Source of the DNA: Methanomicrobia archaeon
Lineage (GTDB): Archaea; Halobacteriota; Bog-38; Methanoflorentales; Methanoflorentaceae
Length of the DNA stretch: 64,000 bases
Direction: 5' to 3'
NCBI GenBank assembly: GCA_015661395.1
Contig: JACWML010000003.1
Coordinates: 1 to 64,000 of the forward strand
Shown here: positions 9,903 to 18,673 of the stretch, piece by piece
Layout: every line of letters begins with the position of its first letter
How positions within the stretch are numbered: position 1 is the stretch's first letter
Made by a program: the position numbers and the translations under genes
The notes under the pieces: generated by a model
What the model was told of the DNA's origin: nothing
What the model saw: only the letters and a program-made list of their open reading frames with translations
Database searches by the model: none

Positions 9903-12084
9903 CCCCTTTCAAATGAACGATTGGGAGATCGGAAGATTCTTCAGGGTAATACTGGGCGTCCAGGTCCTCGTGTGGGCATGCATCGGTCTCGAGTACTTCA
10001 ACGTGCCCGTGCCGCTTGTCCGTCCATTGGTTTGCTTCATCTATCTGACGTTTGTGCCAGGAATCATACTCCTCCGCGTCCTCAAGGTGCATAGAATCGG
10101 CGCGTCTGAGGTAGTAGTGTACAGCGTCGGGTTGAGCCTGTCAGTCTTGATGTTTGGGATGCTCATGACCGGCGTCGCACTAGCCCCGTTTGGAATCAAG
10201 CCATTTGCAATTGGACCCATCAGTGTCGCGATGAGCATCATCGTGCTGGCCCTGTGTGGAATAAGCTACGTGCGAGATAGACAGTTTTCCAAGCCGGAAT
10301 TTTTTGACACGTCTGACATAATTTCGCCGCAGGTGCTGTTTTTGCTGCTAATTCCCTTCCTGGCGATATTTGGCACGTACTTGATGAATGCTAACGGTAA
10401 CAACGTGCTGCAACTAGTCCTATTGGTCATCTTGATGGCTTTTCCAGTCGCCGTCGCACTACGGATGCTCCCGCAAAAGTACTACGCGCTGGCAATTTTT
10501 GTGATCGCTTTGTCGATACTGTTGCACACGACGTTGATCTCTCCTAACGTATGGGGCGCTGACGTCAACAGTGAGCTCAGCATATCGAACACAATCATAC
10601 ACGATCAGCTTTGGAATCAAGCGATTCCCACCGCGTACAACTCTATGTTAAGCATTGTCATGTTAGTCCCCCTGTACTCAATCTTCTTACACCTCAATGC
10701 CACTTGGATCTTTAAAATCGTCTTTTCCATTCTCTTCTCGTTTGTTCCGTTAGGACTATTTATCGCCTACAAAAACCAAACGAATGCAAAAATAGCGTTT
10801 TTTGCGAGTTTTCTTTTTCTTTCTTTTTTTGATTTCTACGTCACGTTACCAAGTGCGGCACGGGAGGAAATAGGTCTGCTCTTTCTAACGCTGCTGCTCG
10901 TTATTATTTCGCGCCACGACATAAAAACGCCTTCCATTACGACACTCACTATAATATTTGGCGCCTCACTCGTGGTCTCACACTACGGAACCACTTACGT
11001 TTTCTTGATCTTGATCATCGCCGCTTGGCTCGTGGTGCGGAGCCCGCTAGCAATAAACTTAGGATTAAGGCAAACAAACGGCTATAAAATTCTTGGGTCC
11101 AGCGTACTCTTGCTGTGTGTTCTCGCTTATGCGTGGTACGCCTATGTCTCGAATGGAATAAACTTAACGACTGTCGTCAATCTTGGGAACAACATTGTCG
11201 GCGCACTGGGCGAAACCTTTGCATCGACTCCGGGGAGCGCGACAAATCAGGTTACTGGCTTCTCTGGGGCAGCGCTCACTCTGCTTCAAAGTGCTGAGTG
11301 GTGCTTGGATCTCGCTGTGATCGCGCTTAGTGCGGCTGGGCTGCTCTATGCTCTACACTCGCTCAGGCGGGGGATCAAGGGCAATGAACGATTAGGTTTC
11401 AACGGGGAATTCGTCGTCATATCTTTGTGCACCTTTGGACTCATCGGCGCCGGCTACGTCGTGCCTTACCTCGCAAAATCTATTGGGACTGATAGATTTT
11501 TCGACATCAGTCTGATCTTCTTGGCCCCGTACGCTATAGTTGGTGGTGCAGTCACTGCCAATGTGGCATCCCAGTTGCTGCACCGTACTAAACCCACGTG
11601 GAGGTTCGGGAGCCGATTTAACTTAGTAGCAGCTTTTTTGGTCGTGTTTCTGCTGTTCAACTCGGCATTTATTTACCAAGTACTTAATGAACCTAAACTG
11701 GGCAGATTTGCTCTCGACCAAAGTGTTGATTTCTATGTCTACAATAACGGCGAGGTAGCAGCTGCCAATTGGCTAAGCGGGAATGGTTGCTCCTCTGCGT
11801 ACAGTGTCTATGTCGACGTATTTAGGGCCCCTCTGTTAGGATCAGTGAACTTAGCGCCCCAAAACCAAACGGTCAACGTTCTCAGCGGCGATTACGACAT
11901 AAACACGCACCATTATCCCGGCCCCGATTACCTCTTTGAAGGGACTTATAACATCCAGACCTCAGAGTTCCTTCTCCGCAACTCATCGTACGGGGTTGAG
12001 TACGAACACGATCCTTACTCTGGATTGCAAATGTCCCAAATCTATGACAGCGGCGCTGCGCGAGTTCTCGTTGTGACTAGGTGA
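9889..12084 (+). CDS. Large multipass membrane protein, DUF2206-like
   Basis: 731 aa, many hydrophobic segments, extracytoplasmic C-terminal domain; located within glycosyltransferase cluster. Confidence 0.7.
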   Translation: MLIRNPFQMNDWEIGRFFRVILGVQVLVWACIGLEYFNVPVPLVRPLVCFIYLTFVPGIILLRVLKVHRIGASEVVVYSVGLSLSVLMFGMLMTGVALAPFGIKPFAIGPISVAMSIIVLALCGISYVRDRQFSKPEFFDTSDIISPQVLFLLLIPFLAIFGTYLMNANGNNVLQLVLLVILMAFPVAVALRMLPQKYYALAIFVIALSILLHTTLISPNVWGADVNSELSISNTIIHDQLWNQAIPTAYNSMLSIVMLVPLYSIFLHLNATWIFKIVFSILFSFVPLGLFIAYKNQTNAKIAFFASFLFLSFFDFYVTLPSAAREEIGLLFLTLLLVIISRHDIKTPSITTLTIIFGASLVVSHYGTTYVFLILIIAAWLVVRSPLAINLGLRQTNGYKILGSSVLLLCVLAYAWYAYVSNGINLTTVVNLGNNIVGALGETFASTPGSATNQVTGFSGAALTLLQSAEWCLDLAVIALSAAGLLYALHSLRRGIKGNERLGFNGEFVVISLCTFGLIGAGYVVPYLAKSIGTDRFFDISLIFLAPYAIVGGAVTANVASQLLHRTKPTWRFGSRFNLVAAFLVVFLLFNSAFIYQVLNEPKLGRFALDQSVDFYVYNNGEVAAANWLSGNGCSSAYSVYVDVFRAPLLGSVNLAPQNQTVNVLSGDYDINTHHYPGPDYLFEGTYNIQTSEFLLRNSSYGVEYEHDPYSGLQMSQIYDSGAARVLVVTR

Positions 12085-12088
12085 CGCA

Positions 12089-13165
12089 ATGAGAGTAGCT
12101 ATTATTCCAACTAGCACGTGGACGGGAGAACGGGCTTATGGCGACTATCTGATTCCTGGCTTAAGAAACAAAGGAATCGAAGTTGACCTCATAGACACGA
12201 GGTACTTTCAAACCCCCCATAGAAAAATCTGGGTGGGCAGCTTGTTGCTAAAAAAAACGTTGATGCATAAAGGCCTCGTAATAGTGCATAACTTGGACAA
12301 CCTCGGCCCTTATCTAATCAAGCGCTCCTTAGAACACGTGAGGCCGATTTCCACTGTTCATGACATCGCGCCGCTTATTCTGCCTTATATGTCTGATTGG
12401 GTAATTAAAGCCGATTTCGGTCTCATACTCCCACGGCTGCTGAATAACAGCAGCCTAATAATCGTACCAAGCCAGTCAACCAAGGGTGATATCATATCGA
12501 AGTTTTCAATTGGTGAAAATAAGATCGCAATCATCGAACAGGGGGTTGACACGTCTTTCTTTTATCCAAGGCATTTCAATCAACAAGTGTTACGAAAATA
12601 TCACATACCAAACCAGTATTTGTTATATGCCGGGACTGATAGCGCGCGAAAGAACTTAGTGAACCTAATACTGGGCTATAGCAAAATATGTGACGAAATC
12701 AGCCACGATTTAGTTCTGGTTGGCATGATAAACCGAGATTACGTTGAACGAGTAGTCACAAGAGTTGTTCACGCGGCAGAAGCACAACAACACATTTCTC
12801 AGAGGATACATTTAGTTGGATACGTCGAGCGCGCTGATCTGCCGTACATTTACAGCTCTGCAAGCGCTTTGGTGCTTCCCTCTCTTTATGAGGGATTCGG
12901 CATGCCCCCATTAGAAGCGATGGCGTGCGGGACGATAGCCGTCGTCTCCAACAACAGCTCTTTACGAGAGATTGTGGATGGTTCTGCCATACTTATCAAC
13001 GACCCCCTAGATCCTGAAGAGATCTCAGCCAGAATTCTACAGGCGCTTGAAAAAGACGATGAAAGCGACTTGAAACAGCGCGGACTTAGCCAAGCGCAAA
13101 AATACACGTGGGAGAATACGGTACAAAAAACTATCGCCGCCTATGACAAGGTAGCACAAATGTAA
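12089..13165 (+). CDS. Glycosyltransferase family 4
   Basis: STVHDIAPL...VPSQSTKGDI...QGVDTSFFYP...PSLYEGFGMPPLEAMACGT. Confidence 0.93.
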   Translation: MRVAIIPTSTWTGERAYGDYLIPGLRNKGIEVDLIDTRYFQTPHRKIWVGSLLLKKTLMHKGLVIVHNLDNLGPYLIKRSLEHVRPISTVHDIAPLILPYMSDWVIKADFGLILPRLLNNSSLIIVPSQSTKGDIISKFSIGENKIAIIEQGVDTSFFYPRHFNQQVLRKYHIPNQYLLYAGTDSARKNLVNLILGYSKICDEISHDLVLVGMINRDYVERVVTRVVHAAEAQQHISQRIHLVGYVERADLPYIYSSASALVLPSLYEGFGMPPLEAMACGTIAVVSNNSSLREIVDGSAILINDPLDPEEISARILQALEKDDESDLKQRGLSQAQKYTWENTVQKTIAAYDKVAQM

Positions 13166-13528
13166 CTGCTTTTTCACGCGTTAGCCATTAAATAGCCTTT
13201 TAAGCCACATATAGCGAGATTCCTATGTTGTCACGCTTAATGCGTTGTTTGCTGCCGAAATTCTCAACGTAACAGAACGCCCACACATCCCTTCTCTTGA
13301 CTGCGCCTGATGCTTTTGAAAGCGAGGCGTGCGGTTTCGGTTGACAGTGCAGTGCTTCCACTATCGATGGGATAAGTCTTCTCTGTGGCAGATCTGTGCT
13401 GTCCGGCACCTATTCTCGGAAGCCGTCGACGTGGCCGATCACGACTCGCTCTGATCTTACTGCTCCTCTTGATGCTAGAGGGCCGGGTACTAATTTTAAG
13501 CAACGGGGGCCTCAGTTTCGAGTCTGGC

Positions 13529-14689
13529 TTAGGCTACTTCACTATCGTCGCCTCTGAATAGTTTATCGTACGAGGTCACAATGTGATCCCACGAATACGC
13601 TGCGATTGCCCTTTTGTATACCTCGGAGCGAAACTCCGCAGACCCTCGGCCATTCTTTTCTATCAAGGTCACTAGATCGCTCAAGCCGATGCTATTCGAG
13701 AAGTAGTATGCGAAGCGACTGCACACCTCTCTGTTGAAAACGTTATCGTGACATACGATAAGATTCTTGGAAATCATTGCCTCCAAGAGACTCGGATTGG
13801 TGCCGCCTACTGAGTGCCCGTGGATATACGCAAGGCAGTGTTGCCGCAACATCCCAAGCACGTCAGCGTCGTATATCGCTCCCAAAAAGAATATATTGGC
13901 TGATTTGCCGTTAGATACACCCCGATACACTCGATGTCGGTATTTATCGCTCGTAAAATCGCCGACGATGACCAACGGATAGTTCGGTCTCGCCTTAACG
14001 AATCCGTCGACGATCATGTGGATGTTGTTTTCAGGCTCCAAGCGTGCTATGAGCAACCAGTAATTGCCCTTTGCTATCGTGCCGCTGGCGGTCTTTCCAC
14101 GGAAGTAGCTGCGTAGTTTAGTCCCATCCCACGACTGAGGTTTCTGCTCGGAAACGCCGTACGGGATGTAGCAAGTCTTGGCGCAATGTCTCTCGCCAAT
14201 GCATCGCTTCAGCTGTTCATTGTCAACAACGATTTTAGAAGCGAGATTAAGTGAGACAGCGAAGAGTAATATGATGATGCTCCGTTCCACCACGGTGTAT
14301 TTGGCGCGCTTCCACTCTAAGCCATCCATGTTCACCACAACCTGCCTCTTCAGCAATCTGGGGATCAGCAGGGACGGCCCACCGTAGATTCCAAGCACGT
14401 AAATGACGTCGCAAATTAGAGAATAGCGCGCGATGAAGTAGCTATCGTATAGAAGCTCGAATGCTTTTCTTACCGTGTAGTTGGCGGGCGGTTTGAGCGC
14501 GAAGTAATCGAGGGTAGCCCCTGTGTCATCAGCGATGTGCTTTCCGCTAGCCGGTTTCTCACAGCTGCAACGAACGCCGTACCCTTTCTGCACGAGGCGC
14601 GGCACGAGATCTGCAAGCATTCGCTCATATCCTCCATAATTGTTTATGCCTCGTGCACCGACGATTCCAACGGTCCTCCTCCGACGCAC
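13529..14689 (-). CDS. Glycosyltransferase, DUF1972/rhamnosyltransferase-like
   Basis: RTVGIVGARGINNYGGYERMLADLVPRL N-terminus; YIHGHSVGGTNPSLLEAM. Confidence 0.88.
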   Translation of the reverse strand: MRRRRTVGIVGARGINNYGGYERMLADLVPRLVQKGYGVRCSCEKPASGKHIADDTGATLDYFALKPPANYTVRKAFELLYDSYFIARYSLICDVIYVLGIYGGPSLLIPRLLKRQVVVNMDGLEWKRAKYTVVERSIIILLFAVSLNLASKIVVDNEQLKRCIGERHCAKTCYIPYGVSEQKPQSWDGTKLRSYFRGKTASGTIAKGNYWLLIARLEPENNIHMIVDGFVKARPNYPLVIVGDFTSDKYRHRVYRGVSNGKSANIFFLGAIYDADVLGMLRQHCLAYIHGHSVGGTNPSLLEAMISKNLIVCHDNVFNREVCSRFAYYFSNSIGLSDLVTLIEKNGRGSAEFRSEVYKRAIAAYSWDHIVTSYDKLFRGDDSEVA

Positions 14690-14694
14690 GCTAA

Positions 14695-15237
14695 TCAGCT
14701 CGTCTCATGAATTTCACACTTCATCGCTTTGGTGCTTGACGTCGCGAGCGTGCCCGCCGTTCTGTTGTGCCCGCTGAAAACGTCGCTTGCACAAAAAAGA
14801 CCTATTTTGACGCCGTCCCCTAGTGACGACAGCTTCGGTCGATCCGCTCGAGGACGGTAAGTGATCGGGATTTCCGCGATGCGCAAACCGTTCCTCACGC
14901 ATTCTGCGAACACCTGCTTCAATTTCAACGACAACGCGCCGCCTTCGTCTTTGTTTATCTCTTTTTGTCGCACCACCTTAAAAAGAGGCAAAAGTTGGGC
15001 AGAGAATAGCAGATTTCCAGTAAACGGGTTCGTATCGCCGCCTGTGTAGGGTGTGTCTGGGATGAGCTTTTTGAACTCGACACACACATCGAGTACGAGT
15101 TCATGGGCGAATTCCTGACTATATTTAGAAATCACCACCCCTTTTCCAGCCGCCGATACCTGAGCTAACTCCTCTAAAAGGCGAGGTCTCAGCAATTTAT
15201 AGTAGTTTCTGCTTTCGCGATCTTCCATATTGCTCAC
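14695..15237 (-). pseudogene. Chimeric ORF: N-terminal part resembles L-2-amino-thiazoline-4-carboxylic acid hydrolase family, C-terminal part is a GT2 (dolichyl-P-sugar synthase-like) tail
   Basis: N-part GVVISKYSQEFAHELVLDVCVEFKKLIPDTPYTGGDTNPFTGNLLFSAQLLPLFKVVRQKE; C-part ECVRNGLRIAEIPITYRPRADRPKLSSLGDGVKIGLF. Confidence 0.6.
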
Positions 15238-15318
15238 TTCGGGAGTACGTGAAAGACTTCGGAGTCAAGCGACCATAGCATTGACGATCGAGCATTTGTT
15301 CGTATTTGGGCTAAAAAA

Positions 15319-15537
15319 ATGCTTCGGCTCGCGTATCTGAACATTGACTCAAACTCATGCCGTGTACCGCTATCACAGTCTGTCAACTGGATTGTCGCAG
15401 CACTCGTAACGTTCACCGTCATCACAGCGTATAGCTATTGCATCAATGCCGAAGAGCATATGCTCGTCGCAGCTTTCAGAGAACATTACGCGGCGTACGT
15501 GAAGCATACGTGGAGACTTCTCCGATTTGTATGGTGA
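15319..15537 (+). pseudogene. C-terminal remnant of an isoprenylcysteine carboxyl methyltransferase-like membrane methyltransferase
   Basis: SQSVNWIVAALVTFTVITAYSYCINAEEHMLVAAFREHYAAYVKHTWRLLRFVW matches typical C-terminus (AEExxLxxxFGxxYxxYxxxxxRLLPF); N-terminal part absent. Confidence 0.5.
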
Positions 15538-15929
15538 AGACGTGCGATACTGTGCGAGTGCCTGCATCGAAATGGAACTCGATCTCAAGAAGGCTCAGAA
15601 CAGGCTGACACACTTCAGGCGATATCCCTACACGCAGATCCACGCGCTAGGACACCTAAACTACGACGACATAACAGACGTGGCCTAGACCGTGCAGCCG
15701 GAAGTGCCAATCCCAGTGCATACCCACACCTTGGTGTGTTTCGGCACTTCCACGACAACGTGATTCTTCCAGCGACTGGGATCGAAGTTGCTTTATAATT
15801 CTTCGATCTATCTCATTGCTGCGATGTTTGGGCGTGAAAATGGCTATTTGTCAAAGGTCTCCAACACGGACCTTGCAATCCTCATTTGACATAGCCCCCT
15901 CTTGAAAGACTGGCAGGTGGTGACTGCAA

Positions 15930-16700
15930 GTGGCAATGTGCAGGTATGGTGGATGTTCAGAGACGGCACGCGGCGACTCCGCATGGTGCATACTTCATCT
16001 CGATTTCCCCAAGGAAGATGATCCGGAGTTCACGCGTATACGGGATGAAAAGCAGCTCAAGACGAAAGAAAAGATACAAGGCGGTGATCTCAATTTTGAG
16101 GGCACTAACATCTATGGCGTCGACGCATCGGAGCTCAGCATCCCGGTACAGAATAATGCAATCTTTAAGAATGCAACCATAAAAGGGCGTGTTAAGTTTG
16201 AACGAACGAAGATAGAACAGGACGCCTCATTTGAAGGAGCGAAGATAGAGAAGAACGCCTCGTTTGCCGGGGCGGAGATAGGAGGGGAAGCTCGGTTTGA
16301 AGAGGCGGAGATTGGAGGAGACGCCACGTTCGCCGGGGTGGAGATCGGGGGGGAGGCTTGGTTTAAACGAGCGAAGATAGGAGGATATGCCACGTTTGCC
16401 GGGGCGCAGATAGGAGGAAACGCTTGTTTTGGAACGGTGGAGATAGGAGGAGACGCTTGGTTTGGAGGGGCGGAGATAGGAGGAGACGCTCGGTTTGAAG
16501 AGGCGGAGATAGGAGGGGAAGCTTGGTTTAGAGGAGCGCAGATAGCAGGCGACGTTCGGTTTGAAGAGGCGGAAATTGCAGGGGACATTCGGTTTGAAGA
16601 GGCGGAAATTGCAGGGGACGTTCGCCTTCAAGGAGCGAAGATAGGGGGGGAAGCTTGTTTTGAAGGAGCGGAGATAGGAGGGACGCTGAATTTGGTCTGA
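15930..16700 (+). CDS. Repeat protein with N-terminal Cys/His zinc-binding-like motif and ~15 tandem 11-residue repeats (AEIGGDAWFxG), pentapeptide-like beta-solenoid
   Basis: GTG start; CRYGGCSETARGDSAWCILH motif; 33-bp/11-aa periodicity from about 16180 to the stop. Confidence 0.8.
   Translation: MAMCRYGGCSETARGDSAWCILHLDFPKEDDPEFTRIRDEKQLKTKEKIQGGDLNFEGTNIYGVDASELSIPVQNNAIFKNATIKGRVKFERTKIEQDASFEGAKIEKNASFAGAEIGGEARFEEAEIGGDATFAGVEIGGEAWFKRAKIGGYATFAGAQIGGNACFGTVEIGGDAWFGGAEIGGDARFEEAEIGGEAWFRGAQIAGDVRFEEAEIAGDIRFEEAEIAGDVRLQGAKIGGEACFEGAEIGGTLNLV
15930..16700 (+). repeat. Tandem 33-bp coding repeats (mainly about 16180-16700)
   Basis: Consensus GCG GAG ATA GGA GGA GAC GCT TGG TTT GGA GGG repeated in frame. 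Confidence 0.85.
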
Positions 16701-16752
16701 TGGCAGTACGAGCGACGCGTTGTGTAAGTCGTCAATTTGACGCTCTAACGCC

Positions 16753-17112
16753 TCATACTCGCGCCAAAGACGTTAAGTTCCCAAAGAAGAGGTTTCCCAT
16801 GCCAAGGCCGAGCAGAGTCAATACAACTGCAAACGCGATGAGGATGATGACTAGGACTACAAGTGCGATAATTTCAGCGATTGCGAGAACGAATCCAAAC
16901 CGTATGCCAAATCCGATGAGCCCTCCAAAGCCGAGATGCATCAACTCATCGAGTGCGTTACGCGGTGGCTCGGGTAGCTCGACGCTTGCACGATACGACG
17001 AGGTAGTTGACTCCTGAGGTGCAGGTATCGGCGTATTCTGCGGTAGTAGTTCGCCACATCATCTACAAAACTCAGCATTTGCGTAGTTAATGGCCATACA
17101 TTTCTCACACAT
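16753..17112 (-). pseudogene. Zinc-ribbon plus transmembrane protein interrupted by one in-frame TGA (17059-17061)
   Basis: Reading from ATG 17110-17112: MCEKCMAINYANAEFCR*CGELLPQNTPIPAPQESTTSSYRASVELPEPPRNALDELMHLGFGGLIGFGIRFGFVLAIAEIIALVVLVIILIAFAVVLTLLGLGMGNLFFGNLTSLARV. Confidence 0.65.
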
Positions 17113-17162
17113 CGTGCGGTCTGCTTCTTCCACGTTACCAGATCCTGCGCATTATTTTCGGC

Positions 17163-17912
17163 TTAACGGTCTTCTTTTTTCGGGCCGAATAATCGAGACC
17201 AAAAACCGACTTTAGGAGCAGGTAAGCGTAACGTCAGCAATTCGACTTGCTTCTGCATCGTCTCCTTATCGGCTTTCAATTCAAGCGAGTGGCCCTTCTC
17301 AACTTGTAGTGCCACTTCGAGGCTTGTTTTGTCCTTTTCCAGGAGCTCAATGCGGTGCTGCAGGCCAGTGACAACAACGTTTTTCGATGCTTCTGATTCC
17401 CGCAGCTTTTCCATCAAAGAGCGGCTGCGCTCTTCAGATTCCTTCAGATTAGCATCGAGCTTCTGCGTAACACTTTCAAGTTCTTCAAGCGAGCTCTCGA
17501 GCTGTTGGATACTCGCAGAACGGTCTGCCTTAATCTGTCGCAGTTGCTTCTCACAGTCGGCGCGGATTAGCTGTGTCTCAGCATCATGCTCAGCGAAAAG
17601 CTTCTCAATCCTTTTCTCGTGTTCGTCGCGCACGCGTTGCACTATACTTGCGGTTTCCGCACGCTGATTTTGGGCTTGTTTTTCGTATTCCGCGCGTTGC
17701 AGCTGCCGCGTTTCTTCAGAACTAGCTCGCAGTGCTTCCATTTCACGTCCATAGTCGGCTAGTGTTTTTTTCTCTGCGTAGTGCTCTTCGACGATCTGGG
17801 CCAGGAACGCCGAGAGCGATTTACCCTCAGTTGCCGCTTGCTCTTTGAGAAGCGATGCCAAGTCGGACGTTAATGCAATCGAATAACGAGTTTTTCCGCT
17901 TTCCTGCGCCAT
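17163..17912 (-). CDS. Ribbon-helix-helix (CopG-like) N-terminus fused to a long coiled coil
   Basis: KTRYSIALTSDLASLLKEQAATEGKSLSAFLAQIVEEHYAEKK is RHH-like; heptad-rich coiled coil follows; aromatic/basic tail VGFWSRLFGPKKEDR. Confidence 0.8.
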   Translation of the reverse strand: MAQESGKTRYSIALTSDLASLLKEQAATEGKSLSAFLAQIVEEHYAEKKTLADYGREMEALRASSEETRQLQRAEYEKQAQNQRAETASIVQRVRDEHEKRIEKLFAEHDAETQLIRADCEKQLRQIKADRSASIQQLESSLEELESVTQKLDANLKESEERSRSLMEKLRESEASKNVVVTGLQHRIELLEKDKTSLEVALQVEKGHSLELKADKETMQKQVELLTLRLPAPKVGFWSRLFGPKKEDR

Positions 17913-17953
17913 TTACCCCTCTTGGTTCGGTCTTTTTCAATCTGTTGCAACGT

Positions 17954-18118
17954 TGCTGCAAATATACCCTCAATTGCAGCACAATGCGCCTGGTATGCTA
18001 CATGCTTGTCGCACCATTAAAGGCTGCCGAAATGATACGAGATAGTGTGCTGCACACATGCTGCAGATTCCAGTTGATTATGCTGCAGAATGACTAAAAG
18101 TGCTGCATCGGTGCTGTA
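17954..18118. promoter_or_regulatory. Array of TGCTGCA heptads upstream of the RHH/coiled-coil gene
   Basis: TGCTGCA at 17954, 18048, 18059, 18081, 18101; inverted TGCAGCA at 17975; variant TGCTGTA at 18112; TATA-like TATATT (minus strand) between the first two. Confidence 0.7.
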
Positions 18119-18673
18119 GTTCACCGCGTCTAGCAACGTTTTTCAGCGATGCTTCCACGCGATCCTTTTGACCATCGTTGCTGCCGAAAGAAGAGGAGCA
18201 GAAACGTGTAGAAGTTTCAAGAACGAACTCGCATGCTATGCCATACCATTGCACGATGGAGATAATGATTAGCTTTTGCTAGAACGAATTCTCTGCGTGT
18301 TTCGAGTCTGACGTCTGTCCAATACCACACATAAGCAGCATGCATGTTGCCGGGAAGCTGATGCTTCTAGTGTTTGCAATCGGCGCGGCTGACGGCAACA
18401 AAGTCGTTGAACGCGCATTAGAGTATAGGCTGCCGCACGAGTTTTCGGCTCGCGAGTACCACATACCTAAAAATATATCAAGGGATCTCGTTTTTGACTA
18501 AGCGAGACTCCGAACAGCAAAATCCCCGCACGCTGAATGCGGAGCGATGTTAGTCGCCGCTGAACTATGGAAAGGCGACACATTTTTAAAAAGTGGCGCA
18601 CTTTTGGCGCACTTTTGGCACGATCTTAGCAGCGCACTCATTTTTATAGCTTCAGCGATCATTCTTTAGGCAT

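Noticed and set aside
13200-13503. Overlapping 69- and 79-aa minus ORFs, considered as a TnpB C-terminal tail
   Set aside because: No Zn-ribbon or RuvC motif; similarity is only an impression
16112-16631. Two repetitive antisense ORFs (158 aa and 134 aa) opposite the solenoid gene
   Set aside because: By-product of the 33-bp repeat lacking stops in other frames; the plus frame has the start, zinc motif and solenoid logic
17059-17061. TGA read as selenocysteine
   Set aside because: Sec in a CRUC zinc knuckle is implausible and no SECIS was identified; CGA-to-TGA mutation or error is simpler
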